From an uncultured Pelagibacteraceae bacterium (lineage in GTDB: Bacteria; Pseudomonadota; Alphaproteobacteria; Pelagibacterales; Pelagibacteraceae), in the NCBI GenBank assembly GCA_902520695.1, contig CABYOT010000002.1, positions 124,001 through 188,000 of the forward strand: DNA of 64,000 bases. Direction: 5' to 3'. The notes under the pieces are model-generated. The model was not told the origin of the DNA, made no database searches, and was given only the letters and a program-made list of their open reading frames with translations. Positions 51,725 to 61,989 of the stretch are shown piece after piece; position 1 is the stretch's first letter, and each line of letters starts with the position of its first letter. The translations under genes and the position numbers were made by a program.

Positions 51725-52384
51725 TTAAATAATATCAAGTAAGTGTTTAAGATTATTAATCTGATTTTCAGGAGAGTAATCTAGATTATCAAAAATAATA
51801 TTATTTCTATTCACCCAAATAGCATTAAAACCATAATTACCACCACCAGAAACATCCCATGTATTTGCGCTTAAAAAGGCGACTTCACATTTTTCAATCT
51901 TATATTTTTTTACTGGAATATTATATACTTTTGAGTCTGGCTTAAAAATACCTACTTCTTCTACTGAAAAAATATCATCAAAAACTTTAAGATTATTACT
52001 GGAGACCAATCCATTGAGAAGGGAAGGAGTTCCATTTGAAAGTATTGATAGTTTGTAATTTTTTTCTTTTAATAATTGTAAAGTTTCCTTTACTTCTGGA
52101 TAAGGGGAAAGAATTTTATAAAGATCAAGTAATTCACTTTTCATATTAGGATTAATATTAAAAACTTTCATTGATTTATCTAAACTATCTTCAGTAATTT
52201 TCCAAAAATCTTTATGTCTTTTCATTAGACTTCTAAGCCAAGTATATTCTAGCTGAGTTGTTCGCCAATAATTTGAAAAGCTTTCCCATTTGCTGCCAAT
52301 TTTATCTTTACATTTTTCTGCTGCAGAATTTACATCAAATAAAGTTCCATAGGCATCGAAAATTATTGCTTTAATATTTTTCAT
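51725..52384 (-). CDS. Haloacid dehalogenase type II
   Basis: IIFDAYGTLFDVNSAAEKC; ILSNGTPSLL; EVGIFKPDSKVY. Confidence 0.9.
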   Translation of the reverse strand: MKNIKAIIFDAYGTLFDVNSAAEKCKDKIGSKWESFSNYWRTTQLEYTWLRSLMKRHKDFWKITEDSLDKSMKVFNINPNMKSELLDLYKILSPYPEVKETLQLLKEKNYKLSILSNGTPSLLNGLVSSNNLKVFDDIFSVEEVGIFKPDSKVYNIPVKKYKIEKCEVAFLSANTWDVSGGGNYGFNAIWVNRNNIIFDNLDYSPENQINNLKHLLDII

Positions 52385-52400
52385 AAATTACTTTCTTGAT

Positions 52401-53111
52401 ATGAGTAATATTAGAATATTTTTTCCTGAAAGTTTATCTCTTAATTTAAATTCTTGGCTTGAAAAACCACAATCACACTATCTAACAAAAGTAATGAGAG
52501 TTAAAATTGGTGAAAATTTTTCACTATTTAATAAAAACGGTGAGTGGTTAGCCAAAATTAATAATATCAGTAGTGGCAAAGTTGAATTTAGTATTCGAGA
52601 AAAATTAAGAAATAAAGAAAACCCGGCAGAAATTTGGTTGGCATTTTCTCCCATTAAATCAAATTATTCAAATTTCATGATACAGAAGGCTACTGAATTG
52701 GGTGTAACTAAATTTATTCCAATTATTTTTGATAGAACAATTGTAAGAAAGATTAATTCTGAGAGATTAGAAAAAATAATTATAGAGGCAACAGAGCAGT
52801 CAAATAGATTAAATCTTCCTTCTTTAGAAAAACCTCAAAACTTGAAAAATTTCTTAAAAAAAAATGAAAATAAAATAGATTTAATTTTTACCGACCTAAA
52901 TACTAAAAATAAAAAAATTGATTTTAATAAGGACAGAGATAAACCCTTGTGTATTATAATTGGACCTGAGGGTGATTTTTCAGAGCAAGAAAGGAATAAT
53001 ATTTTAAATTTTAAAGGTGTAAAATCATTTAAAATAAATGAAAACATTCTCAGATCAGAGACAGCAGTAATTTCGTCAATATCAATACTTAGTTATATTT
53101 TGAATTTATAA
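52401..53111 (+). CDS. rsmE: 16S rRNA (uracil1498-N3)-methyltransferase
   Basis: HYLTKVMRVKIGENFSLFN; IIGPEGDFSEQE; LRSETAVISSIS. Confidence 0.93.
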   Translation: MSNIRIFFPESLSLNLNSWLEKPQSHYLTKVMRVKIGENFSLFNKNGEWLAKINNISSGKVEFSIREKLRNKENPAEIWLAFSPIKSNYSNFMIQKATELGVTKFIPIIFDRTIVRKINSERLEKIIIEATEQSNRLNLPSLEKPQNLKNFLKKNENKIDLIFTDLNTKNKKIDFNKDRDKPLCIIIGPEGDFSEQERNNILNFKGVKSFKINENILRSETAVISSISILSYILNL

Positions 53112-53693
53112 ATATTTGTTAATTAAATTAATTGATTTTTTAATATCGTCTCTGTGAGAAATTTTAGCAATATATTTCCCATCTTTAAGAAGTATTACAG
53201 GTGAGCTATGATCAACATTGTAATCACCATTTTCAAGAAAAATTTTTTGACTGATTATTCCCCATGATTGTGACAATAAAAAAATTTCACCTGGATCTCC
53301 TGTGATACCAACAAACTCGTTATCAAAATTTCTGAGATAGTCCTTAATAACTTCTGGAGTATCTCTTTTAGGATCAACACTAATAAAAAAAACTTTTAAA
53401 TCTTTTTTTTTATTTTGCTTTATTCTATTCAATGCGATATCAATTTTATTTAAAGTCATTGGGCAAATATCAGGACAATTTGTAAAACCAAAAAAAATTG
53501 CAGTTAAAGGTCCATCAAAAGATTCTTGAGTAATAATATTATTGTTCATATCTTTAAGCTCAAAATCTGAGCCTTTAAATGCTGCGACTGATTGATCTTT
53601 TTGTTCCTTCATAGAAAGAAACACAGGAAGCATTAAAAATAAGAATATTGTTAAGCAACCAGTTAAAACTGCAATGGAGGTTTTTATTTTCAT
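53106..53693 (-). CDS. SCO1/SenC copper-delivery protein
   Basis: FFGFTNCPDICPMTLNKI (CxxxC); SVDPKRDTPEVIKDY; DHSSPVILL. Confidence 0.95.
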   Translation of the reverse strand: MKIKTSIAVLTGCLTIFLFLMLPVFLSMKEQKDQSVAAFKGSDFELKDMNNNIITQESFDGPLTAIFFGFTNCPDICPMTLNKIDIALNRIKQNKKKDLKVFFISVDPKRDTPEVIKDYLRNFDNEFVGITGDPGEIFLLSQSWGIISQKIFLENGDYNVDHSSPVILLKDGKYIAKISHRDDIKKSINLINKYL

Positions 53694-53729
53694 TATTGTA
53701 AAATTGTATAATCGGACTATATAAATATT

Positions 53730-54407
53730 ATGTCTTTGATAAAGAAAATATTTGGCACATTAACTGAAAAACCTTGGGAACAAGATCAAGCAGTAATTGA
53801 TAGTACTCATTCTGGAAAAACATTTGAAATTTCAAATCAAATGTCAGCTGTTATTATTATTTTTGGAGTAAGTACAACTTTATTTAGTTTGATATTCACT
53901 GGCTATCTTTACTCACTACCACCGGAACAAGACACAACTTTTATATTGAAGACAAATTTACTTTGGATAAACACATTAGTCCTAATTTTAGTAACAATAT
54001 TTTTTAATAGAATAAGTAAAGATTTAAAAAATGGAATTACTAATACAATAAAAAGAAATTTAATTTATGTGGGTTCTCTAAGTTATATATTTTTATTTCT
54101 TCAGTTAGCTTTATGGTACCAACTTATGAAAAGTGGAAATTTTGTTTCAACCAATACATATTTTTCATCTTATTATTTCTTTACAGCGTTACACGGTATT
54201 CATCTTTTAGGAGGCCTCTATTTCTGGGGCAAAGTAAGCTCAAAAATTTTTAAATTGGATGAAAAAGATTATAACAAAGAAGAAAAAAGTATTAATGCTC
54301 TTTCATTGTATTGGTTATTTTTATTTATAGTTTGGCTAGTCTTTTTTACTATAATGTTTGCATACAATGATACTGTTATAGAGTTCTGTAAATCTCTGAT
54401 TGCCTAA
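53730..54407 (+). CDS. Heme-copper oxidase subunit III-like paralogue
   Basis: SSYYFFTALHGIHLLGGLYFW and multi-TM COX3-like pattern; separate from the coxC at 57417. Confidence 0.85.
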   Translation: MSLIKKIFGTLTEKPWEQDQAVIDSTHSGKTFEISNQMSAVIIIFGVSTTLFSLIFTGYLYSLPPEQDTTFILKTNLLWINTLVLILVTIFFNRISKDLKNGITNTIKRNLIYVGSLSYIFLFLQLALWYQLMKSGNFVSTNTYFSSYYFFTALHGIHLLGGLYFWGKVSSKIFKLDEKDYNKEEKSINALSLYWLFLFIVWLVFFTIMFAYNDTVIEFCKSLIA

Positions 54408-54408
54408 T

Positions 54409-54600
54409 TTATATAAATAAAACTAAAATTGATCCAAACACTGCAATTATAATTAAAAGTATATTTACTGATCTTAGATATCTTTTAGTTTCAGGTTTTG
54501 TCTCTCCCTTAGAAAATCTTCCTGCGCCTAAAGAAATTACAAAATAGAACGCCAAAACCAAAGCAAGAATTGTTATTAAAATACCTAATTTACCAAGCAT
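54409..54600 (-). CDS. Small twin-TM protein (HIG1-like)
   Basis: 63 aa, two TM helices separated by a basic loop (GETKPETKRYLRS); beside the cox cluster. Confidence 0.55.
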   Translation of the reverse strand: MLGKLGILITILALVLAFYFVISLGAGRFSKGETKPETKRYLRSVNILLIIIAVFGSILVLFI

Positions 54601-54637
54601 AAATATATTGATTATATTAGTATAATTAATATGTTTT

Positions 54638-54652
54638 ATGACATTTTGTCAT
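54638..54652. promoter_or_regulatory. Dyad symmetry upstream of coxB
   Basis: ATGACA-ttt-TGTCAT, 36 nt before coxB start. Confidence 0.4.
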
Positions 54653-54687
54653 AGGTATTTATAGGATTATTCTTCTATATAAGCTTT

Positions 54688-55524
54688 ATGCATGCAGGAA
54701 TAATTTTTTTATTAGTAATCATCGGATCTGTCTTATTTCATATTTTTACCCCTTGGTACTGGACTGATATAGCATCAAATTGGGGTGGAATGGACGATAC
54801 TATAACTCTTACTTTTTGGGTAGGTGGAGGAGTATTCGTAGCTGTTTGTCTATTTATGATTTACTGTGTTTTTAGATACTCACATAAAGAAGATAGAAGA
54901 GCAGAATATAAACCTGAGGATAAAAAATTAGAAAAAATTTTAACATGGGCAACAACTTTAGGAGTTGCTGCTTTACTAGCGCCCGGTCTTATTATTTGGA
55001 ATCAATATGTTAATGTTCCAAAGAATGCAATTGAAGTCGATGTTATGGCATGGCAATGGGGATGGCAATATAGACTACCTGGTGCAGATGGAAAATTAGG
55101 AACCACACAAGTAAGAAACATTGCAGACAATAATCCATTTGGCATTAACCCAGATGATCCGTTTGGAAGAGATGATATAATGGTTGAGAGTGATGTTATA
55201 AATTTAGAAAATAATAGACCAGTAAAAATTTTATTGAGATCAGTAGACGTACTTCATAATTGGTATGTTCCACAATTTAGAGCAAAAATGGATGCGGTTC
55301 CAGGAACGGTTACTTTCTATTGGTTTGAACCTAACAAAGTAGGTGAATATGAAGTGTTATGTGCCGAGTACTGTGGTGTTGGACACTACGCAATGAGAGG
55401 TGGTGTTGAGGTCCAAGATAAAGCTGACTATGAAGTTTGGCTAAGCGAGCAAGAAACTTTTGAGCAATTATCTGCCAGATATGAAAAATTAAACGTAGAT
55501 GGGAACAAATTGGCCAAAAAATAA
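54688..55524 (+). CDS. coxB: Cytochrome c oxidase subunit II
   Basis: CuA motif CAEYCGVGHYAM; AWQWGWQYRLPG; two N-term TM. Confidence 0.97.
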   Translation: MHAGIIFLLVIIGSVLFHIFTPWYWTDIASNWGGMDDTITLTFWVGGGVFVAVCLFMIYCVFRYSHKEDRRAEYKPEDKKLEKILTWATTLGVAALLAPGLIIWNQYVNVPKNAIEVDVMAWQWGWQYRLPGADGKLGTTQVRNIADNNPFGINPDDPFGRDDIMVESDVINLENNRPVKILLRSVDVLHNWYVPQFRAKMDAVPGTVTFYWFEPNKVGEYEVLCAEYCGVGHYAMRGGVEVQDKADYEVWLSEQETFEQLSARYEKLNVDGNKLAKK

Positions 55525-55567
55525 CAATTTATTAATTTAAAAAAAAATATATATAGAGGATAAAAAT

Positions 55568-57406
55568 ATGTCAGACGAATACGATAACAACAAATCATAT
55601 CAAACTCAGTCATCAGAAGTAATAGATGGTTCAATTGGTTCTGTTAATCCAGATATAGATTATGTAAGGCCAGCAGAAGTTGGTGAGCAAGATTTATATC
55701 ATGGACATAGTTTTATCGAAAAATGGGTTTTTTGCCAGGACGCAAAAGTCATCGGAGTACAATATTTCTTAACAGCAGTATTTACTGGAATTGTAGGTTT
55801 AATTTTATCTTGGTTAATGAGACTTCAATTAGGTTTTCCAGGATTAGCAGGTTTCATGACAGCAGAACATTATTATCAATTTGTAACTATGCATGGAATG
55901 ATCATGGTAGTTTATTTTTTAACTGCACTATTTCTCGGAGGCTTTGGAAATTATCTAATTCCACTCATGGTAGGAGCAAGAGATATGGTTTTCCCATATG
56001 TCAATATGCTTAGCTTCTGGATGTTCTTTGTTGCAGTTGCAGTCTTAATGGCAAGTTTCTTTGTTCCAGGCGGACCAACAGGAGCGGGGTGGACCTTGTA
56101 TCCTCCACAAACTATTTTGGAGGGAACTCCAGGATCTGGCATGGGAATACTTCTAATGCTTATATCTTTATCTTTATTCGTAATTGGTTTCACAATGGGT
56201 GGACTGAATTATATGATTACAATTCTGCAAGCTAGAACTAGAGGAATGACTTTAATGAGAATGCCTTTAACAGTTTGGGGTATATTCACTGCAACTGTAC
56301 TAGCAATGTTAGCATTTCCAGCACTACTAGTTAGTGCAATAATGATGACATTAGATAAGGTTTTACAAACAAGTTTCTTTATGCCAACAATATTAAAGGC
56401 AGGAGAGGTTCTTGAATATGGTGGAGGAAGTCCAATACTTTTCCAACACTTGTTTTGGTTCTTTGGACACCCTGAAGTTTACATTGTTGCTTTACCTGCA
56501 TTTGGAATAGTTTCAGACCTGATATCAGTTCATGCAAGAAAAAACATATTTGGTTACAGAATGATGGTTTGGGCAATTGTTGGTATTGGAGGTTTAAGTT
56601 TCTTTGTATGGGCTCACCATATGTACGTTAGTGGAATGAACCCTTGGTTTGGATTTTTCTTTGCAACTACGACATTAATTATTGCCGTTCCAACCGCTAT
56701 GAAAGTTTATAACTGGATACTTACTTTGTGGAGAGGAAATATTAGAATTAATACTGTAATGTTATGGTGTCTAGGATTTATAGTAACATTTGTAAATGGT
56801 GGAATTACTGGAATATTTCTAGGAAATGTTTCTGTTGATGTTCCATTATCTGATACATATTTTGTAATAGCCCACTTCCATATGGTCATGGGAATTGCAC
56901 CATTAATGGTTATTATGGGAGCAGTTTATCATTGGTTCCCATTAGTGGCTGGAAAAATGCTACACGAGGGTTTAGGAAAATGGCACTTCTGGATTACTTT
57001 CTTAGGAGCGTACTCAATATACTTCCCGATGCACTACTTAGGCTTTATTGGAGTTCCAAGAAGATATTTCGAAATGTATGATAGTCCGTACATGACGTCT
57101 GCAGTTGGTATGAACGAATTTATAAGTATTGCAGCATTTATAGTCGGTGCAGCACAGTTTATTTTAGTTTTCAATATCATTAAAACATTAAAAACAGGTA
57201 AAAAAGCTGAAAAAAACCCTTGGAAAGCAAATTCACTTGAATGGTATACATCAACTGTTCCACCAGAGCATGGTAACTTTGGTGAAAGACTTCCAGTTGT
57301 TCACAGATGGCCATATGATTTTAGTGTTCCAGGAGCAAAGGATGACTTTATCCCACAAACAACAGCACCTAGTGAAGTAATACACACAGAAGTAGAGAAA
57401 ACTTAA
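55568..57406 (+). CDS. coxA: Cytochrome c oxidase subunit I
   Basis: MHGMIMVVYF; FFGHPEVYIVALPAFGI; HHMYVSGM; HFHMVMG. Confidence 0.99.
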   Translation: MSDEYDNNKSYQTQSSEVIDGSIGSVNPDIDYVRPAEVGEQDLYHGHSFIEKWVFCQDAKVIGVQYFLTAVFTGIVGLILSWLMRLQLGFPGLAGFMTAEHYYQFVTMHGMIMVVYFLTALFLGGFGNYLIPLMVGARDMVFPYVNMLSFWMFFVAVAVLMASFFVPGGPTGAGWTLYPPQTILEGTPGSGMGILLMLISLSLFVIGFTMGGLNYMITILQARTRGMTLMRMPLTVWGIFTATVLAMLAFPALLVSAIMMTLDKVLQTSFFMPTILKAGEVLEYGGGSPILFQHLFWFFGHPEVYIVALPAFGIVSDLISVHARKNIFGYRMMVWAIVGIGGLSFFVWAHHMYVSGMNPWFGFFFATTTLIIAVPTAMKVYNWILTLWRGNIRINTVMLWCLGFIVTFVNGGITGIFLGNVSVDVPLSDTYFVIAHFHMVMGIAPLMVIMGAVYHWFPLVAGKMLHEGLGKWHFWITFLGAYSIYFPMHYLGFIGVPRRYFEMYDSPYMTSAVGMNEFISIAAFIVGAAQFILVFNIIKTLKTGKKAEKNPWKANSLEWYTSTVPPEHGNFGERLPVVHRWPYDFSVPGAKDDFIPQTTAPSEVIHTEVEKT

Positions 57407-57416
57407 GAGAAAAATA

Positions 57417-58127
57417 ATGTCTGAACAAAAAATAGACGGCTTCGAACTTAAACCTGGGTTTAAGGGCATGGCTTCTGACACTGGTTCAGACCAAACGATG
57501 TTTAAAGGTGTGCATTGGGGTAAAGCCATGATGTGGATCTTTTTATTGAGTGATACTTTTGTATTTAGCTGTTTTTTAATTTCTTATATGAAAGGTAGAG
57601 GATCAACCATTGTTGATTGGCCTAATACGAGTGAGGTTTTTTCTTTATATGTAGGAGGTGTACCTGTCCCGCTCCTACTGATTGCGATAATGACTTTTGT
57701 GTTGATTACAAGTAGTGGAACAATGGCTTTAGCAGTTAAATATGGTTACGAAAAAAACCGTAAAATGTGTGGGTGGCTAATTCTAGCTACTGCTGTAGGT
57801 GGTCTTACTTTTGTAGGAATGCAAGTGTTCGAGTGGTCTAAACTAATTCATGAAGGTGTTAGACCTTGGGGAAATCCTTTTGGTGCATCACAGTTTGGCT
57901 CTTTCTTTTTTATGATAACAGGTTTTCATGGTTTCCATGTCTCTATTGGAGTAATTTTCTTATTTATTTACACTTATAAAGTTTTTGCTGGTCATTATGA
58001 GAGCAAAAAAAGAGGCTGGTTTACTAAAATGAAAGGGGATTATGTTGAAATTGAAATATTAGGTCTTTATTGGCACTTCGTAGATCTAGTTTGGGTTTTT
58101 ATTTTCGCATTTTTCTATTTGTGGTAA
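57417..58127 (+). CDS. coxC: Cytochrome c oxidase subunit III
   Basis: GKAMMWIFLLSDTFVFSCFLISY; FFMITGFHGFHVSIGVI; YWHFVDLVWVFIF. Confidence 0.95.
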   Translation: MSEQKIDGFELKPGFKGMASDTGSDQTMFKGVHWGKAMMWIFLLSDTFVFSCFLISYMKGRGSTIVDWPNTSEVFSLYVGGVPVPLLLIAIMTFVLITSSGTMALAVKYGYEKNRKMCGWLILATAVGGLTFVGMQVFEWSKLIHEGVRPWGNPFGASQFGSFFFMITGFHGFHVSIGVIFLFIYTYKVFAGHYESKKRGWFTKMKGDYVEIEILGLYWHFVDLVWVFIFAFFYLW

Positions 58128-58135
58128 AATAAAAT

Positions 58136-58495
58136 ATGGAAGAGACTAACAAAATAGAAGATACAACAAAAAAAGAAGAGCAAACAAGTACTCAAAAGAT
58201 AGGAATTTATCTTTGGATTTGGCTACTGTTATTTGTTTTAAGTTTTTTTTCGTACATGGTTGACTGGTATCAATTTCAAGGAATGTTGAGATGGTCATTA
58301 ATATTATTCTTTATGTTTCTAAAGGCTGGGTTAATTATGGCTTTTTTCATGCACTTATTTTGGGAGAGATACGCTTTAGTAAATGTTCTGTTATGGCCAA
58401 TGACAGCAATTGCCTGTTTTATATTTTTAATGACTGCAGAATTTAAATATACACTATTTTCAAGATTCTTTTATTTTGTAGTAGGGGGAGCTTAA
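58136..58495 (+). CDS. Cytochrome c oxidase subunit IV family protein
   Basis: FLKAGLIMAFFMHLFWERYALVNVLLWP, prokaryotic COX IV pattern; in cox operon. Confidence 0.9.
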   Translation: MEETNKIEDTTKKEEQTSTQKIGIYLWIWLLLFVLSFFSYMVDWYQFQGMLRWSLILFFMFLKAGLIMAFFMHLFWERYALVNVLLWPMTAIACFIFLMTAEFKYTLFSRFFYFVVGGA

Positions 58496-58496
58496 T

Positions 58497-58760
58497 ATGG
58501 ACGCTTACGGTTACTTAGCATTTTTCCTAATTTTATTTGTTTTTTTCATTTATATAGTTTGGTTTGGTTATTCGGTAAAAGTTGAAAACCAAAAAGAACA
58601 AGGTGATAAAGTCACAATAAATCCTTATGATCAAATACCATTAAGCAGAAGATTAATTGATAAGAAAAATAGCAAAGTTGGCATATTCGATCTTGGAAAT
58701 CATATTTTAATAGCAGGCGTTATATTACTTGTAATATTTGTTTCACTAAATGTTGAATAA
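58497..58760 (+). CDS. Small membrane protein in cox operon
   Basis: 87 aa, two TM; start abuts the COX IV stop and precedes ctaB by 2 nt. Confidence 0.7.
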   Translation: MDAYGYLAFFLILFVFFIYIVWFGYSVKVENQKEQGDKVTINPYDQIPLSRRLIDKKNSKVGIFDLGNHILIAGVILLVIFVSLNVE

Positions 58761-58762
58761 TA

Positions 58763-59677
58763 GTGACTGCAAATACAATTAAAAAAAAATCATTTTCTAT
58801 AAGTTTTCTATCTTATTCTAAATATTTATTACTACTAATGAAGCCAAGAGTAATGTCTTTGGTCATCTTTACTTGTGCTGTTGGGTTACTTACAGCTCCT
58901 ATATCAGTTTCTTTTTTCAATTCAATAATTGCAATTTTCTTTGTAACGATGGGAGCAGGTGCTGCAGGTGCATTAAATATGTGGTATGAGGCTGATCTTG
59001 ATAAATTAATGACAAGAACCTGTCTTAGACCTATCCCTACTGGAAAGGTGAACAGGGAGCACGCATTATTATTTGGAACAATATTATCGATAGTATCTGT
59101 AGTTGGACTTTATTACTTTTCAAATCTAACATCAGCGATACTATTATCTATAACAATCGCATTTTACGTTTTTGTCTACACGATATGGTTAAAGAGAAAA
59201 ACTCCTCAAAATATTGTTATAGGAGGTGCATCAGGTGCATTGCCACCGGTTATAGGGTGGACTATAGCTACTAACTCATTAACATTAGAACCGATAACAT
59301 TTTTCTTAATCATATTCTTTTGGACGCCATCTCATTTTTGGGCTCTTAGTCTTTATAAAGCAGACGATTATCAGAAAGCTAAAATTCCTATGTTACCTAT
59401 TACTAATGGTATTGAGGAAACGAAGAAAAATATATTTGTTTATTCTTTAATAATGTTGCCAATAGTTATTTTGCCTTATTATATTGGCTTTGTAGGCGAA
59501 ACGTTTATAGTAATTTCATTATTACTTACCTTTTATTACAACTATGTTTGTTATGATCTTCTTAACTTCAAAAAAAATAAATTTGAAATAAAGAAGGCTA
59601 AAAAGGTATTTTCTTACTCAATTTTTTACTTATTTTTGCTTTTCGTCTTATTTTTGGTAGACCAGATTATAAAATAA
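58763..59677 (+). CDS. ctaB: Protoheme IX farnesyltransferase
   Basis: GTG start; LLMKPRVMSLVIFT; NMWYEADLDKLMTRTCLRPIPTGK. Confidence 0.97.
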   Translation: MTANTIKKKSFSISFLSYSKYLLLLMKPRVMSLVIFTCAVGLLTAPISVSFFNSIIAIFFVTMGAGAAGALNMWYEADLDKLMTRTCLRPIPTGKVNREHALLFGTILSIVSVVGLYYFSNLTSAILLSITIAFYVFVYTIWLKRKTPQNIVIGGASGALPPVIGWTIATNSLTLEPITFFLIIFFWTPSHFWALSLYKADDYQKAKIPMLPITNGIEETKKNIFVYSLIMLPIVILPYYIGFVGETFIVISLLLTFYYNYVCYDLLNFKKNKFEIKKAKKVFSYSIFYLFLLFVLFLVDQIIK

Positions 59678-59718
59678 ATAATCCTATTTATTTTTTAGGA
59701 AAATGGTAAAAAAAATTC

Positions 59719-61089
59719 ATGAGATACGTAAGTACAAGAGATAATTCTAAAGAATACAGTTTTGAAGATGTTTTCATCAAAGGTTTAGCTGATGATGGTG
59801 GACTTTATGTACCTAAATCTTTAAAAAAATTTAGTTCAGATGAATTGTCAGAGCTTAAAAATCTTAATTATAATGATTTATCTACTGAAATAATAAATCA
59901 ATTTTCATCAGACTTTATTTCAAAAGATGATCTTTCATCATTAATTAAAAAATCTTATTCAACTTTTAGAGAAAAAGATGTTGTTAAAATTTCAAATATT
60001 GGTGATTTGAAGTTATTAGAGTTATTTCATGGTCCTACATTGGCTTTTAAAGATATTGCAATGCAGTTTATTGGAAATTTGTATGAATATTATCTAACTA
60101 AGAATAATAAAAGAATTAATATTGTTGTGGCTACATCAGGTGATACAGGAGCTGCTGCCATTGATGCAATTAAAGGTAAATCAAACTTAAATATTTTTGT
60201 CTTACATCCTTATAATAGAATTTCACCAGTACAAAGAAAGTTAATGACAACAGTTGAGGATGAAAATGTTTTCAATATTGCAATTGACGGAAATTTTGAT
60301 GATTGTCAAAATATTGTTAAGCAAATGTTTTCGGATTTAGATTTTTCTAAATCAATAAATATGTCAGGGGTTAATTCTATTAATTGGGCGAGAATAATTG
60401 CCCAAGCTGTTTATTATTTTTATACCTATTTTAAACTTGATTTTGATAAACCTATATCTTTTTCAGTTCCCACAGGAAACTTTGGAGATGTTTTTGCAGG
60501 TTATCTTGCAAAACATATGGGATTACCGATAGATAAACTTATTGTTGCAACTAATGAGAATGATATTTTGCATAGAGCAATCTCAAATGGTGATTATGTT
60601 TCAAAAAAAGTAAAAGAAACACTTTCTCCAAGTATGGATATCCAATTGGCAAGTAACTTTGAAAGACTAATTTATTATGTAAATAACTCTAATTCTGAAA
60701 TTACATCAGATATAATGAAAAAAATTAAACAAAATGAATACAAAATTGATAAATCAAACTTAGGTATTATACAAAAAGATTTTGTTTCAGAAAGTTGTAA
60801 TGAAAATGAAACTTTAGAAATTATAAAGAAAAATTTTGAGAAAAATAATATTATTTTAGATCCGCATACTGCAGTTGGAGTAGGTGCTGCACACAAGCTA
60901 TCATTTAATGATTGTGTAGTTTTGTCTACTGCTCATCCATGCAAATTTCCAGCTGCAACAGATAATGCTATAAATAAACATGAAGAACTACCTAAAGAGC
61001 TTCAGTATGTTCATGATAAAGAGGAAAAATTTCAACTATTAAAAAATGATAAGGAAGCAGTTAAAAATTTTGTTAAAAGTAAATTATGA
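59719..61089 (+). CDS. thrC: Threonine synthase
   Basis: MRYVSTRDNSKEYSFEDVFIKGLADDGGLYVP; GPTLAFKDIAMQ; TSGDTGAAA. Confidence 0.98.
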   Translation: MRYVSTRDNSKEYSFEDVFIKGLADDGGLYVPKSLKKFSSDELSELKNLNYNDLSTEIINQFSSDFISKDDLSSLIKKSYSTFREKDVVKISNIGDLKLLELFHGPTLAFKDIAMQFIGNLYEYYLTKNNKRINIVVATSGDTGAAAIDAIKGKSNLNIFVLHPYNRISPVQRKLMTTVEDENVFNIAIDGNFDDCQNIVKQMFSDLDFSKSINMSGVNSINWARIIAQAVYYFYTYFKLDFDKPISFSVPTGNFGDVFAGYLAKHMGLPIDKLIVATNENDILHRAISNGDYVSKKVKETLSPSMDIQLASNFERLIYYVNNSNSEITSDIMKKIKQNEYKIDKSNLGIIQKDFVSESCNENETLEIIKKNFEKNNIILDPHTAVGVGAAHKLSFNDCVVLSTAHPCKFPAATDNAINKHEELPKELQYVHDKEEKFQLLKNDKEAVKNFVKSKL

Positions 61090-61571
61090 AGCTAAAAATT
61101 AATGATCAAATCCCAGATACAAAAATCTTTCATTTAGTTGATGGTGAACCCAAGGAACAAAATATTTCTGAGGTATTAGGATCAAAAAAAATAATATTAT
61201 TCGGATTACCTGGCGCATTCACATCTACATGCTCTAAGTTTCACTTGCCGGGTTATGTTAAAAATGCTCAACAAATCTTAGATAAAGGTATTGATAAAAT
61301 ATTTTGCTTAGCTGTAAATGATCCATATGTGATGAATGCTTGGGGAGAGGCAAACAATATTGGAGAAAATATAATTATGTTAGCTGATCCTTATTTGTCA
61401 TTTACTAAGCTAATAGGTGCTGAAGTTGATAGAAATTCAAAAGGTATGGGCATGAGATCAAGCCGTTATGCAATGGTTATAGAAAATCTTAAAGTGCAAA
61501 GTATTCAAGAAGAAGAGGAAACTAAAAATTGTGGAATATCCTCAGCAGAGGGAATTTTAGATATTATTTAG
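61086..61571 (+). CDS. Peroxiredoxin (Prx5/AhpE-like)
   Basis: FGLPGAFTSTCSKFHLPGYV peroxidatic Cys motif. Confidence 0.95.
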   Translation: MKLKINDQIPDTKIFHLVDGEPKEQNISEVLGSKKIILFGLPGAFTSTCSKFHLPGYVKNAQQILDKGIDKIFCLAVNDPYVMNAWGEANNIGENIIMLADPYLSFTKLIGAEVDRNSKGMGMRSSRYAMVIENLKVQSIQEEEETKNCGISSAEGILDII

Positions 61572-61989
61572 AATTTGCAGCCTCTCTTGCAATTAAATCA
61601 ACCTCATTATTTAATTTATCTATAGAATGACCTTTTATCCAATTCCATTTTATTTCAAATTCACTAGTCATAAGATCTAATTCAGTCCAGAGTTCTTTAT
61701 TTTTTACAGGTTGTTTACTTGCAGTTTTCCAACCATTTTTCTTCCAATTATGTATCCACTCTGTAATTCCGGACTTTACATATTTAGAGTCTGTAAAAAT
61801 CTGAACACTGCTTCCTTTAGGAATTTTTTTAAGAGCTTTTATTGGAGCAAGTAATTCCATTTGATTATTTGTGGTATCTTTTTTGCTACCCCTTATATGG
61901 ATTTTTTTTTTATCATCTATAATAATTGCAGCCCACCCACCATTTCCTGGATTTCCCAAACATGACCCATCAGTATAGATTTTTATCAT
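61564..61989 (-). CDS. rnhA: Ribonuclease HI
   Basis: IYTDGSCLGNPGNGGWAAI; NNQMELLAPI; FTDSKYV; GHSIDKLNNEVD. Confidence 0.98.
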   Translation of the reverse strand: MIKIYTDGSCLGNPGNGGWAAIIIDDKKKIHIRGSKKDTTNNQMELLAPIKALKKIPKGSSVQIFTDSKYVKSGITEWIHNWKKNGWKTASKQPVKNKELWTELDLMTSEFEIKWNWIKGHSIDKLNNEVDLIAREAANSK

